From NCBI GenBank assembly GCA_001931905.2, contig MSJI02000804.1, forward strand, positions 62,001-126,000: a stretch of DNA of 64,000 nucleotides, given 5' to 3'. The notes under the pieces are model-generated. The model saw nothing but the letters and a program-made list of their open reading frames with translations, made no database searches and had not been told where the DNA came from. This DNA is from Cladosporium sp. IMV 00045 (taxonomy: Eukaryota > Ascomycota > Dothideomycetes > Cladosporiales > Cladosporiaceae). A program made the position numbers and the translations under genes. This document shows, in pieces, positions 1-11,611 of the stretch. The first letter of the stretch is position 1, and every line of letters starts with the position of its first letter.

Positions 1-2260
1 ACTTGCCCGTGTAGCCGTACTCGCGGAAGACAGTCATGGCGCTGCCGAAAATGGCAAGAACAATGCTGAAAATGCCGCTAGAAGTCGGCACTGGAAAGAC
101 AGGATCGGTGACTGCGACCGTGACTGCACGCCAGGCAGCTACGGAAGGCGCGGCGAAGGCACATGTTTCTGCCTCGGGGTCGAGGATGCAGGGGTATGCT
201 TTGGCGAAGAGGACGAAGAGAGCAGGCGTCAGAAAACAGGCAACGATAGTTCCAAGGCCCTGAGCGATCCATTGCTGTTTTGGAGAAGTGCGTAGGAGGA
301 ATCCTACACGGAAGTCGCCCACAAGGTCGGAAGCTTGGTTAGCGCCCATGTTCGCGATCGCACCACCCAGCAAGTTGAGGCGTTGAGCGTGCTCTGTGGA
401 CCAGCCTTCCGCCTTCGTAGCACCACCAAGAACCACTTGGGAAGCTTTGGAGGCAGCAGTGAGAGGTGTAACGTCTGTGACACCGCAGCACTGGATTGCG
501 AGGAAGGAAAACACGAAGGCCAGGAAGACGGATAGCAGGCTCATGCCCACCGGCATCTCATATTGGACGCCGAGGACGACGCAAGTGCAGATGATGACGA
601 CGACAAGCAGTGGTGCCCACATCCACCACGTGACCAATTCATCTGGCTTCGCAGGATCTTTGACAAGGTCTTCCTCCTTCTGATGCGCACGCTTTTCGAG
701 GTACGGGTGATCGCTGCCGTTTTTCTTGCGATATAGATCGTTCATTTTCTGGCAGGAGGCGCGGTAAATCGCCTTGCAAATGAACCAGAACACCTGTTAG
801 GACTGTTAGCAAATGCTGGTACCTCCCAGCCTTACCCAAGCTTGTTCATACCTTGTATTGCAGGAAAAGTTCAGTAAACGAGACGACGATCATCAGCAAG
901 ACACCAGGCCACAGTAACCAGAAACGAGGGCTAGGCGTGACCTTGTTGGATGCTGCAAGTCCCAAAGATCCAAAAGACATGTAGTCACTCCAGTCAGGGT
1001 CGTCTGGGACAATAGCAGTACCGAAAGCCATCTTGTTGTGCACAAGCGCCGGGCCGATAATAGCCCATGCGAGTACGGAGCCGCCGAAGAACGAGAGAGC
1101 AGTGTTGAGACCGACAAGCATGCCAACGCCAATGAAGGCGGGTGTCCATTCGATCATCCAGCCCCAGTTCTCAATGTGGATGGCGAGATTGTTGTGATGG
1201 CCCCAGGAGAAGAACCAGGAGAATATGTGCCAGTCCCATAGAATGCCAGTAGCATATTGTGAAATGACGCGCAGGACCACAGCCGCTGAGAAGGAGGCCG
1301 AAAGAGCCCTCATCTTCAGCTTTGCAATAGCTTCTCCAGTGGCTGCAGCATGCATTGAGCGAATTGTCATTGCGGTGGCTGAGGGTGTGGGAAAGACCAG
1401 TTTGAGCTCTCGAGCGACATAGATGATGAAGAATTTTCGCAGCGGAGTTGAGAAAGCGAAACCAAAGTATCCACCGACGATGGCCAAGCAGACAAGACGA
1501 GTGAAATCCTTCTGAGGGTCATCACTCATCAAATTGAGCTGGTAGAGAGCAGGAATAGCAGAGATGAAGCAGTTGCTCAAGCCCCCAGCGGCGGTAGCAG
1601 CAGTCTGCACGATGTTGTTCTCTCGAGGACCTGTCGCTGGTCAGCATATATTTGTCTGCAAGGATCCCGTGACAATGTTTCTACCAAAGCTTCCACCAAG
1701 AACTGGAACATGCTCGGAAAGAGCCTTTGACAATGGCTTGAGGACTGCAAAGCCCACGATAGCTCCAAAAAGTGAGGCTCCAAACGTCCACCCTGTCTTC
1801 AGACCAAGGTAGATGTTGGAAGCGCCTACAAGAGCGCCGCAGATACAACCAATGAACATAGCGCGGATGGTTATGATGCGTTTGCGCTCGTTAGGCAGAT
1901 CGTCAAACGGCACGAATGGGTCAGCATGGATGTCTTCTGAGTATCCATCAGAGCCCGCAAGCTCCACATCGTGAGCGTTGGGAGTCTTCTTCTCGTTGGC
2001 ATGATCATCGGAAGAAGATGCTGATTGAGTTTCCACTTGCTGAGGCTTGCCGTGGAGGAAGACGTTGTCTTTCTCGGTGAGTGGTGGCACGTTTGGGTTG
2101 ATGTGACCCTGGTTATTCAGTCAGTGACGAAATTCCTTATGCATGTCTTCAAGCAGATGTTGGGACCCGACTCATAAGTGCCAAGGATACTTTGTGAAGG
2201 GGACGTAGTGCATACCACAAGATCAACTGGACGGTCAGTAACCTCGACGACTTGCGCCAT
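1..2260 (-). CDS. OPT-family oligopeptide/metal-chelate transporter, 3' end missing
   Basis: Integral plasma- or vacuolar-membrane transporter of the OPT superfamily, expected to import small peptides or peptide-like metal chelates with protons. Four exons fit: 2216-2260, 1685-2108, 852-1630 and 1-793, with GT...AG introns at 2109-2215, 1631-1684 and 794-851; the reading phase is kept across all junctions. The protein starts MAQVVEVTDRPVDLV, has a polar acidic N-terminus of about 75 residues, then the family signature NIYLGLKTGWTFGASLF and, across the second intron, GPRENNIVQTAATAAGG, which is the conserved OPT core. Many hydrophobic segments follow. About 680 codons are present and the frame is still open at base 1, so the C-terminus lies outside the window. 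The substrate cannot be read from sequence; the core resembles the YSL-like fungal OPT branch more than the Isp4 branch, which is my inference. Confidence 0.9.
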
Positions 2261-3845
2261 GGTGTGCAAATATGTGTGCAGGCGATACTCGGAAACCCAA
2301 AAGTCAGGAGTAAGCTATTGAAGTAGGCCGTATGTTTATGTATTCTGTGGCGTACTCGCCTACGAACCGGCCTGGCCACAACCACAAGATAGCTATCAGT
2401 AATGCCATCTTCAACTGCTACAGGTGTTGCCGCCATCGATCAGCAGCTTCGGCGGCCTGGTCCAAGTCGCCGCCAGAGCGGCATTATTGCCTGCCATTTG
2501 TAGCCAAGCGTATCTTCCAGTAGTGCGGCAAAATCGGCAGGCTAAGCGTCTCAATGGCTGCTATCTCGTCTGAGGATCTAGTTTGACAAGGTGGTATCAC
2601 GATAGACCTTGGTCAAGAATCCAGATGCTTCTATCATGCGAGGAAATCGCGATAACAGGCTGATTGAGGACAACCCTGATGGCGGCGCAAATTCCTTCGC
2701 ATAGGCGATGCATTAGGGTGGGAAAAGCAGCTGGTGAGAGCGTATTCCCAACCTTGACGTGAACAGCATTACAGAAAGATCTTCACAGTCTTTCATTTTA
2801 TCTTTGTCGGTCAAAATTTTCATAAGCCTCTTGCAAAAGCTCGCTGCAATGTGCAAGTTTCTCGTCTCCGTATATGCTGTGTTGTCATGTAATAGAGCTT
2901 CCGGAATAGCCAACTTCACAAGAATACCAAGCCTTATCGAAGACCCAGCCTCGCGTTGTCAAGAAAGGAAGCACGGATCTTCGGCGTCATGCTAATCTGT
3001 TGGCGGCGTGTTGCGGCGGCGATGGTGTACTCCTAGGTCCAGAGAGGAAGGTCAAGGATGTTGATAAGCGGCTTGTGTTGACCGCGATTGCCAGCTTGCT
3101 GGGTGGCAAGATAGATGTCTGCTGATGGAAGTTGTGAGCAAAGGCTTTCGCAGGTCTCATCCGTAAGTCAAATTCATGTCGAGAACAATGCTAGTCTCAA
3201 GGGTATGGTACTTTGAACGTTGGCGGTGGTTCCAGGTAGGTAGACATTCGCGATGCTCGCGCCTGGATCTTCGTCTCATCGGAGGCCGTTGTCCTAGACT
3301 CCACCAGGGCTTGTCGAAACACGTGGGGAGGGTGGGTCGTCAACTCTCTTGGATCAAATTCTACGGTCGTTGTTGGAGTAATGGTGGTAGGTTGTCGGAT
3401 CAAAGAGATGTCGTTAATTCAAAGAAACGGGAGCAGAATAAAGGTTCAGCCGCAGCAGTCGATCTGAGAATACGGGTGCCTGTTCCGTTAAAGGGTTAGG
3501 GTTATACTCTTCTTGACCAGCTAGATAGTGCTTGTTTCTCAACCATACTACTCGCACGAGGTCACTCTGTCACAAGATCTTGATTTTGATTGATACCGTC
3601 TCAATGTATACAGCCGCCAACATGTCGAATGTCGCCTTGATCCATTGACAACANNNNNNNNNNNNNNNNNNNNTTTTTTTTTCCCACAAGCATTCGACTC
3701 CCGAGCGCGATCAACAAGCGTATTCATGCATGTGCATGTACACAACGGATTTCACCAAGTGAAACAGGCTGCGGGCTTATTGCAGGTATCTGGCGAAGAT
3801 CAAAGATAGCGCGTTTAAACAGTAGCCTAATTCAATCTCCACTTT
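2261..3845. other. Intergenic region with an assembly gap
   Basis: No coding frame with a recognisable product or good codon structure is visible on either strand. The region holds the upstream side of the OPT gene, a short telomere-like run (3493-3504) and the 20-N gap at 3654-3673. The downstream edge of the gap is a poly-T run, so the break probably reflects a low-complexity tract. Confidence 0.6.
3654..3673. other. Scaffold gap, 20 N
   Basis: Twenty consecutive N, followed directly by a T run. The same length as the second gap in the window suggests a fixed-size placeholder, so the true distance is unknown. Confidence 0.98.
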
Positions 3846-4424
3846 TCACCATCCAAGGTTCTCCTCTTCCTTGTAGTCATAAACAAAGACCTGCTCAAGT
3901 AGTGGATCTGTTTCTTCCTAATAGAAAGACAGAATCACAGTTAGAAAGCTGAATCCAATGCTTCATTAGCAATCGCAAAACTTACCTTCAACTTATCATG
4001 TCCCGGCTCTTTATCAAATTCCAAACGATCTTCTTCACTCTACAATCAAACCAAATCAGCACCATCCAAGATCCCAATCCCAACAATCCAAGCATCCACC
4101 CTGTCCAATTCTCCAACATCCATGTCTCCAAGAAAAACCAACCTTAAAAACAACCCTAAACCCCATATCCCACACCTTATCCCTCTTGACCCCCGTCAAC
4201 TCCAACGGCGTATCAAGCGGCTTGCCACCTTTCGGCATTCCACAGATGAGATCTTGATGCTGTGCGTAAAGGTCCAGAAAGGCGCGCGCGCGATCCCCTT
4301 TTTGTTCTGCTGTGACGGAGGGCTTGAAGCGGAAGGTCGCGATGCGGGTTATTGGTGTTGGGGTGGACATTGTGAGGGCGAGGATGGGAAGGAGCAGGAG
4401 GATGATGGGATGGAGGAAGTGCAT
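3846..4424 (-). CDS. Stress-responsive A/B-barrel (Dabb) domain protein
   Basis: Small dimeric alpha-beta barrel protein of the Dabb family; members bind or act on small hydrophobic molecules or are stress induced, but most fungal ones have no assigned reaction. Three exons are clear: 4143-4424, 3986-4039 and 3918 or just below to 3846 (72 bases from 3917), joined over introns at 4040-4142 and 3918-3985, giving 135 residues. The first exon carries ITRIATFRFKPSVTAEQK, typical of the first Dabb strand, and the second exon gives the conserved acidic segment ending in EPGHDK. The first 18 residues (MHFLHPIILLLLPILALT) look like a signal peptide or membrane anchor; an internal ATG just after them would give the usual cytosolic length of about 117 residues. 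Which start is used is unresolved. Confidence 0.8.
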
Positions 4425-5757
4425 TGAGGGACAGTCAAACAATTCTTGGAGCTGAGGAGCTGGGTTTAGTATAGTTGAAGTATGTACTCTGGTTAGTTCA
4501 GCTGTGTTCAGCTGGGCGTGCGTTTCCGTGAGGAGAACCGGCGCATCGGTGTAACTGACAGAGCCAACCAAGGACGTCGATGCAGGCATGATCCGCTGTG
4601 GAGTCTCGATATATAACAGTTTGCAGGTATATGGACACGTTCCAAGTATGTCTCAGTGGTCAAGAGAAGTGGTCAAGAGAAGTTCAGTCCACGCAGCACA
4701 GGGCATCGAGAAGCGCATGTGAAGATGCCGAATGTCGAAGCCGATTTGGACGATTCAATAGGCATTCCTTGAGGGCGACGGCTCCTCTTGGAGATGATAG
4801 ATGCGAAGAACCGAATAGATGGAACTAGAGGTGTTCGAAGACTCATATTCAGATACTTGTCGTCTGTGCGAGACAACAGAATTCCCCATGCATCAAAGCG
4901 ATGAGGGAGCGAGGATAAGACGTCGCAGACCCAGAAAATCCGACGCCTTAAGTGACGGAAGAAACACATCTCGAAAACAGGAATGAGGGACAATCAACCG
5001 GAGAAGAAGTACAAACAGTGAGAAAAACCCTCATCAATACAGCCGACCCTCCCATCCCAACCCATCATGACATCCCCCATCATTAATCCTTCTAGTAAAG
5101 AAAACCAGACCCTTCCCCATCATTATTAGTGGTATAAGAACAACAAACAAACCCCCTCTCTACAAGGAAGAGTAGCACCCCAAACGTTCGTGGTATAGTC
5201 AAGACAAAAAAAAAAAAAGCGCCATGCTTTTCTTCCCTCCCAATCCAACCAAGCTCAGTCCAAACAAGGAAATGCTTCAAACCAGGCCCTTGGCAGCAAA
5301 ACCAGGAACATAACGCCTACGCTTCTTTTCGGAACCCTGTAACCGTAACCACAAAGGCTCTCGGATTCCCTGCTTCCTCCAATCATCTGTCCCCTGTTTG
5401 ACAGAACCCCCCGCCTGCCTGTAATGCGCATGCCGCGACGAAAAGAAGAGGAAAGGAGATGCATGAACAACGCGTCACGAACGAAAAAGGAAAAATCAAA
5501 AGAAAAACCCTGCACCCATCGCTATGCAACCGCCCAAAGAAACCGAATCTTCCCTTTGAATGGATCATGCCCTCTCTCCCTGCAGAGACCCATACCCAAA
5601 GACAAGACTCCTCCACTCTCTTCGCTTCGCTTTGCATGCGGAAAGAAAAGAAGAGAAGAAAAAAGAAAAGAAAAGAAGAGAAGAAGGAGATATACGTACC
5701 CTCAAAAAGCACTGGTTAATACAGAGCTGTGCAGTGTATCTTCCCGCCTTTTTTTAT
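4425..5757. other. Intergenic region, no gene seen
   Basis: Short open frames here are unsupported: no domain, no start context, no continuation by splicing. A 50-base all-purine tract lies at 5640-5690. The right part is downstream of the coiled-coil gene at 6076-8631 and is likely its 3' side, including a possible extended C-terminus at 5758-6075. Confidence 0.55.
5640..5690. repeat. Polypurine (GA-rich) mirror-like tract
   Basis: Fifty-one consecutive purines on the + strand made of AAGA/AAAAG units, roughly mirror symmetric about its A-rich centre. On the minus strand it is a CT-rich tract of the kind often seen near fungal transcription starts, but no supported gene begins just downstream of it on that strand. 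Confidence 0.85.
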
Positions 5758-6075
5758 TCAAAGCCGGTCGGGAAATTGCCCGTCATAGTTGCTTCCCTCA
5801 TCGTCGTAGTCGTCGTGATCGTCGTCGTCTTCATTGTCGCTTTCGTTGATCCAGAGTAAGCCTTCGGGCGGACGGGAGTCTACCCTATGAGCGTGATGTC
5901 CATCCAGGCCGCCTGAGTGCATATCACCGTAGCCCAGCAGCACAGGGCGGAGTCTCTGCACTGTCAAAATAGTAGCAATGTCCTGATCTTGCATATATTC
6001 CTCGCTCGCGCGGCTGCGGATGGGACTGCTCGGTCTGTGACGAAGAATCATGTTGCGCAACGTGTCAAGCGAAGA
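5758..6075 (-). other. In-frame continuation after the TAG stop of the coiled-coil gene
   Basis: Directly after TAG at 6076-6078 the same frame stays open for about 105 codons and ends in a stop at 5758. The translation is protein-like rather than random, with SSLDTLRNMILRHRPSS, then a mixed-composition middle and an acidic DNEDDDDHDDYDDEG stretch before the end. It could be a readthrough extension, the last exon reached by an undetected splice, or the remains of a longer frame after a nonsense change or base error. I found no GT...AG pair that removes the TAG and restores this frame. Confidence 0.4.
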
Positions 6076-8631
6076 CTACTCGCCTGCGGTGCGCCTGGAG
6101 CTGCGTTCTTCTTCCTCTTCGAGGACGTCACTGAGTCTCGTCGGGTGGTGGTGCGCGGTGCGCAGAGTCTCCCAGTCGCCGTAGCCTTCGCCTTCGTAGT
6201 CTGGGCCGGCGGGCTGCTGCTGCTGTGGTTGCTGCGTTGGCGGCGAGGGCTCATATGATGCCATGGCCTGCGCGCTCGTGGCGGGGATGGTGGGCGCCTC
6301 TGGCAAGATTTGACCGCTGACGGCGCCGGATCCACGGTATCGGGCAGCAAGCTCGGCTTCGCGCTGGATATCGGCTTCCGTGTCGTAGTCATCTTCTTCG
6401 CTGATGGAAGAGCGCTGGCCTGCCGGACGGTAGCCTTGTGTTTGCTCGACTGGGTAATCAGTGTCGCCTTCGCTTTGTATGTAGCTAGACCCCTGTTGGT
6501 ACTCTTGCGGGTGGCCTTGACCGGACGAGGGAGGCTGAGGAGAATGCAGATATGTGTCTTGAGGGTGGTGTTGGTAGAATTGCCCGTCAGAGGAGACGAT
6601 GGGCAGGTTACGAGGACCGCCCAGCTGACCTGAAGATACTGGGTGTTGGCCGGCGGACGCTGGACGCTGGCCAGCCATGGGGATCGCCGTCTGCGCAGAT
6701 GCGCCACTTTGGGCACTGGTAGTACCGTCGTGGGGGCTGCTGAGCGGATATGGCTGATACGTGCCGGCAGCCAACGACGTCACATCAGGCTCGTGATGCA
6801 CAGGCTTGCTCTCGGTGAAAGGATCGGTGTTGGTTGGCGAATGCTGATCCCGGTAGTATTCCTCTTCACCGGGCATTCCAGGAGCGCCTGCACTGGTAGC
6901 ACCAGGGGTACCACCATAGTGCATCCCTTCTCTGGTTGTTGGACGTTGCTGGTTTGCACTGCCCGTCCTGCTTGGACCGCCAAAGTATGGTACTACTTGC
7001 ACGCCGCTGACAACAGTGACTCTACCGGCTTTGAGGCTTTCGGCAAGATCCAATGAGTCTTGATTACGACGACCCAGCTCTTCCCACGCACGACGAGCCT
7101 CTTCCTTTGAGATCATCAGCTCGCGCCTCATCTCTGCGACTTCTCGTCTTGCGTTCTCTGCGGCAATGTCACTTTCGACCCGCTGCTTGGAAGCTCTCTG
7201 TCGTTCGGCTCGTTCGTCTTGTAATTGCTGCTCGAGCTGCGCCCTCACTTCTGAATTGCGCTCCGTGTCTGCCCGCGTCTCAAAGAACCATCGCTGAAAT
7301 TTGCGCTCGCTGCTGGCACGCAAACGTTGCAGCTCAACGACGGCATGGAACAGGTTGGCTCCTGCTGCAGACAGATCCGTAATCTGTCTAGACATCGCCG
7401 ACGCTGACGGAACGCTGCGCTGAATGTCTTCAGCATCACTTTCCAGTTTTCGAAGCCAGTAAGATGTGAGTCCTTCCCAGTGCGAAGATAGTTGCTCCCA
7501 GCGCTCGAATGCATGAGGGAAGGTGGAACTCTTCGAACCTTGATGACCTTCATTAACGCTGAGAGGCGGTGGAGGCTGCACTGGAGGCGCTCCGCTTGTT
7601 GGGGCACCGGATCCTGCTTGTTGCTGTTGCGAATTTGAGGGTTGACGGGATGCTGGTGCAGATGAGCTTAGAGGCCGGCGGGTTGGACCAGCGGTTGGTT
7701 GGGCCGGTCTCGGTTGGTCTTGTGCTACGCTACTAGAAGCAGCACGACGACTGGGTCCACCAGCACTTATCCCTCCAGAGACATATCCAGAGTCACCAGC
7801 GACGGTACGTCCTGTGGGGACGCCGTAGTCCGCACCGCTTGCCACGAAACCACTACCGCTGTTCCTGTTTCCGGGCACATTTCCTGGATGTGTGCTGGGA
7901 TCTGAAGCGTACTGAGATTGAGCTGTGTTGTACCCAGAAGCAGCAGCAGCCCTTCTGTCAGCGCTATATCTGCGCTCCTGCGCCAACTGCGCTCTGCGTT
8001 GCTCTTCCGCCTTCGCTTCTTCCTGTCTCCTAGCCTCTCTCTCCTGTCTGTTGCGCATGACATCGCGCGGGGTCTTCAAGCCTGTCGGTGTGCCTGACGG
8101 GACCGGCACGGGCCCGCCAGTCCTCGCTCCACCATTGGAGGCACGTCCACCGCCCAGATCAGACATCTGGGCCAACTCCTCGTCCAGATCCGCACTGAAT
8201 GGGTGGGGTTTGCGCAGAGCTTCTTCGAGTGCGTAGAGAACAGCCGCGTGAGTGCGATTGGATATGCGTAGGGCGGGGTGTGGAACGTGGTCGACTGGAT
8301 GCGCCGAGGCAGCTCGTCGGTGGTGAGGGGATGGGTATCGTCGGTGAGGGGATGCAGTGCGATTGTTTCGCTCGCGCTGAACGAAGGGATCACGCGGAGG
8401 CGAGTCGACCGAGCTCGCCCGCACGTGCGACTGCTTCCTTGGGTCGTCGAATCTGGGTGTGCGCCGGAGGGTGTTGACGCTACCTGAAGAAGAGGACGGC
8501 CGTGAGAAGTCGTGAAGTTGCTGGCGGTAGTATGCCGAGGCCTGCTCGTTGCGCTTCCGGATTAAAGGCGTCGTCAGACGGTCGTGGGGCTCGTCTCGGT
8601 CGTTAAAGTCGCTGAAGCGTATGCGCGACAC
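6076..8631 (-). CDS. Large coiled-coil protein, conserved fungal type, function unknown
   Basis: About 851 codons without interruption. The first base given is an in-frame GTG, not a start: the first in-frame ATG lies some 158 codons further in, an in-frame TGA sits just upstream, and a CGCAG acceptor precedes the reading frame (near 8635), so a 5' exon with the true ATG is expected between about 8640 and 9200; I could not fix it. The protein is Ser/Pro/Gln/Gly-rich and low complexity except for a central ordered block (roughly residues 370-540) beginning FERWEQLSSHWEGLTSYW, containing SERKFQRWFFETRAD and running into a Glu/Arg-rich coiled coil with ERQR and EEARRAWEE segments. I recognise the block as conserved in filamentous ascomycetes but know no assigned role; a cytoskeletal or septal scaffold is a guess. 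The frame ends in TAG at 6076-6078 and then continues open to 5758 (see findings). Confidence 0.75.
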   Translation of the reverse strand: MSRIRFSDFNDRDEPHDRLTTPLIRKRNEQASAYYRQQLHDFSRPSSSSGSVNTLRRTPRFDDPRKQSHVRASSVDSPPRDPFVQRERNNRTASPHRRYPSPHHRRAASAHPVDHVPHPALRISNRTHAAVLYALEEALRKPHPFSADLDEELAQMSDLGGGRASNGGARTGGPVPVPSGTPTGLKTPRDVMRNRQEREARRQEEAKAEEQRRAQLAQERRYSADRRAAAASGYNTAQSQYASDPSTHPGNVPGNRNSGSGFVASGADYGVPTGRTVAGDSGYVSGGISAGGPSRRAASSSVAQDQPRPAQPTAGPTRRPLSSSAPASRQPSNSQQQQAGSGAPTSGAPPVQPPPPLSVNEGHQGSKSSTFPHAFERWEQLSSHWEGLTSYWLRKLESDAEDIQRSVPSASAMSRQITDLSAAGANLFHAVVELQRLRASSERKFQRWFFETRADTERNSEVRAQLEQQLQDERAERQRASKQRVESDIAAENARREVAEMRRELMISKEEARRAWEELGRRNQDSLDLAESLKAGRVTVVSGVQVVPYFGGPSRTGSANQQRPTTREGMHYGGTPGATSAGAPGMPGEEEYYRDQHSPTNTDPFTESKPVHHEPDVTSLAAGTYQPYPLSSPHDGTTSAQSGASAQTAIPMAGQRPASAGQHPVSSGQLGGPRNLPIVSSDGQFYQHHPQDTYLHSPQPPSSGQGHPQEYQQGSSYIQSEGDTDYPVEQTQGYRPAGQRSSISEEDDYDTEADIQREAELAARYRGSGAVSGQILPEAPTIPATSAQAMASYEPSPPTQQPQQQQPAGPDYEGEGYGDWETLRTAHHHPTRLSDVLEEEEERSSRRTAGE

Positions 8632-11611
8632 GGCTGCGAGCTGTGGATGCTGTCACGGGCGGTTCGGCTGGTCGCAAACGGAATTACTGATTGGAGAATG
8701 AGTCGGCGACCGAGGTGGTAGGTGTTGTGAGTGGTGTCGCGAGCCAATGGGTGACTGCGACGCAATGCGCGTGAGGTGGAGAGTAGGTTGCGGTTGCGCG
8801 TGGGCGAGCTGAGCTGGAGGAAGTGGAGGTCGGGATTGTTGATTGAAGTGCTGGGGAGGAGGGTGAGCGCGTTGCGACAACAGCCATAATCAGACCAACA
8901 AGACGAAAGAGGAACAAGAAGGTCGACGCGACCAACTGAAGCGAAAGACTGGGAGACAGAAAGAGAGTGTGCGTGAGAGTGTGTGAGCGAGCAGTGAGAG
9001 AGGGCACAGGGCAGTTGGAATAATGTGGAGGCTGGTTTGGCGTGACGTGGGTAGCGCTCGAGCTTTCGGGGTGGCTGGCTGGCGTTGGATGGGATGCTTG
9101 TTGGAACACTTATTGCTACCCGACTCTCAGCGGGATGGGAATAGACGAGGGTAATAACGTGAAAATCATAACGACAATCAGAGAGACACTTCAGACTGAC
9201 CTTCTTCAATACTCCCTCTCTAATTCGATCCTGCTGTCCCTCCCCCTAATCGCCCATCCATGCACAGGCCCCGCGTGCCCTCCTCGTGTGTCGTTGTTAT
9301 ATAGCGTGGGCGTTGGTGGTATAGGCAGGTGTGAGTAGTGACCGGGGATTTATTCGTGCCAGTAAAACTAAACAGGTATATGTGCAAGTGTGCAAGTCGT
9401 TTTCCTGTCATGACACCCTTCCTTCCAAAGAGGTTGGTTGCGCTGTGTGCCCCGGTGAGCCTGGTGCGCTGGCACAAATGTCATCGGTCTTGCGGTGAAG
9501 AATGAGGTAGTGCTGCTTCCTTCGGCAAGTGCACATGTGAGTGAGGTAATCATCGAGGCTCGACTGGACTCGATGCGACTTGACGATGACTTGCTGCAAG
9601 GAGGAATTGCTAGACAGTCGATCTCATCTTGTCTCGTATCCTCTCCCACATACAATTCCCCTAATCCATGAACTGTGTCTCAGTCGCCGCAATAGTGATA
9701 CTACGACAAGAGAAATCACCACCCTTGCCAATGGCACCACCTGTCCCTTTCCGTCCTATCTTCTTCCCTTAGCCCTGCATCACGCCCAGGACCTAAATTC
9801 CGTTTTCCGAAACAGCCAACAAAACGGGAAGACTGCGGGCAGTGGGTAGTAGCAATCCACAAACACGGTAACAGAAACGAAAACCAAACAGAACGGAGCG
9901 GTATAGCCAGACCTCCATCATCAACCGGACAAACACCAGTCCCCATCAACCAAACACCCGTCGCTCAATTTCGCCTGACCGCCGCAACCCGCCTAAGCAA
10001 GTGGTCTTCGGTAGTATTCCAAAAACGTATAGTCATGGCCATCGCTCACCTCCATCGCTGCGCGGGCGCTATAGCACGCACGATGATGCTCTGATTCCCA
10101 TCCCGGGGTGTTGCCAGCGCAGAGCACGCACCCCTGTCCGCGTTCGAGGCGTGCGTGCGTTGCCGGCGAGAATTCTACCCGCTGCGAGCAATTGGGCCCG
10201 TCATCCTGGAGCCGTTCGGAGATGAGGTGGGACGAGACGAACGGGGTGAGGGTATCACACTATCACATATCTCAGAAAAGGAGATGAGGAGTTGGAGTTT
10301 CGACGACAGGGTCCTCAATATATAGATGTCAAGCCTGCTATAGGCACCCCGTTCTGGTCATTTTGGGAGATCCCTGCTTCGGCCAATCATCGTGCATACA
10401 AGTCGTTTTTCCAAGAGCCGCGCAGAGTGGAGATTTCGCGGTGGCAGGAAAGGGAAGTTCCTTTGCCGGAGAAGAAGCGTTCGATCGATCAGTCGAGACA
10501 ATCGATGTCTGTGGGAGAGGTTCGGGCTCGCATGCATACATGCATATTTCCCACTCGCGTGACAAGATAATGCTTCCGTCTTCACGACATGTGCAATAAC
10601 ACAGCTACGACTCCACCTCAATACTTGGTTGCGGATGACGGCAGCAGCATGTTTTCCCACATCATCACTTCGGCACCCATCTGTCCCCCACACGCGAGAA
10701 TCCCTGGCGTACCAAGTTTCGATCCAGCAGCTTTGGCAGCAATTGGGCACCGAAGGGCGCTTGTGGCGACATCCTGGTCGGCACGATTCAGACCGTCGAG
10801 AGGGTTTCAACGGGCGAGGGAAGTTTATCTCGAGCTCATCAGACTTCAGCTTGCTTGGGATGGCACTTCAGTGGGTTTGTCTACGAAGTTGGCGAAACGT
10901 GCTCTGACACTATGACCGGCATATGCTTGCTACCAGTTGTTAAAAATTTGGGTTCGAAGAGCTCTCCATTACGATCGAAACTCAACGGGATTTGACCGTA
11001 GGTCGTTTACCGCGTGTCACCTATGTGGCTGTGAGTCGCTCGAGCTGGTTCTGCGCAAGTATATCATAGCGGAAACCAGCTACAAATGGTAAGGGCAAAG
11101 CGACTACGATTTGAGTGTTAAACATCTCAGGCTGCCAACACTGTAGTCCAGCAATGAAACTGTCTGAGATACGATCATGACTTGAAGAGAACAATATCCG
11201 GAGCCTAATCAAACATGGGACTGGGACGCGTGTGAGCCATTCTGATGGGTGTAATCATCCAAATCAACGGGTCAAGCCTGGTATCCGCAACCTCAAAGGT
11301 ACAAATACTGACAGAAGCCACATTTGCGCCCTTCATTGGACATAAGCTGTCGGCCGCATGATTGAGGTCAGAGCGAGTCAGGAGTTCCGTGCTACGCCTA
11401 CATCACCTGATACTGGACAGGAGAGAAGGGCTGAGCATGCAGCCGAGGCCGCTCTGCAGTAGGATTCATGGGTTCACAGCCTGGCTTTGCGAAGTGCTCG
11501 ATGCACACCATTCTGCAGTCCGTTAGTCTGCCATCATCGACGAGACATCCGAGACAACCAAGACAGCAGTTGATCTGGCGCGACAGCCTACCATGAGGAT
11601 TTCGCGAAGCC
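8632..11611. other. Gene-poor stretch; contains the unresolved 5' part of the coiled-coil gene
   Basis: From 8632 to about 9200 the minus strand is CT-rich and holds a likely 5' untranslated region and first exon of the preceding gene; several ATGs (for example at 8885-8887) are candidates but none joins in phase to the main frame with a convincing donor. From 9200 to 11611 only short frames without domain similarity are visible on either strand. I see no transposon ends, RNA gene or repeat here. Confidence 0.5.

Noticed and set aside
2261..3653. Possible degraded gene in the left spacer
   Set aside because: Only short frames without domain or splice support on either strand.
5424..5849. Lys/Arg-rich frame on the + strand over the purine tract
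   Set aside because: Its composition is dictated by the GA repeat; no start context or conserved block.
10940..11000. GGGTTCGAA motif as a possible tRNA B box
   Set aside because: It lacks the CC that completes a B box and no cloverleaf stems pair around it. Similar motifs at 21545 and 32115 fail in the same way; no tRNA is called in the window.
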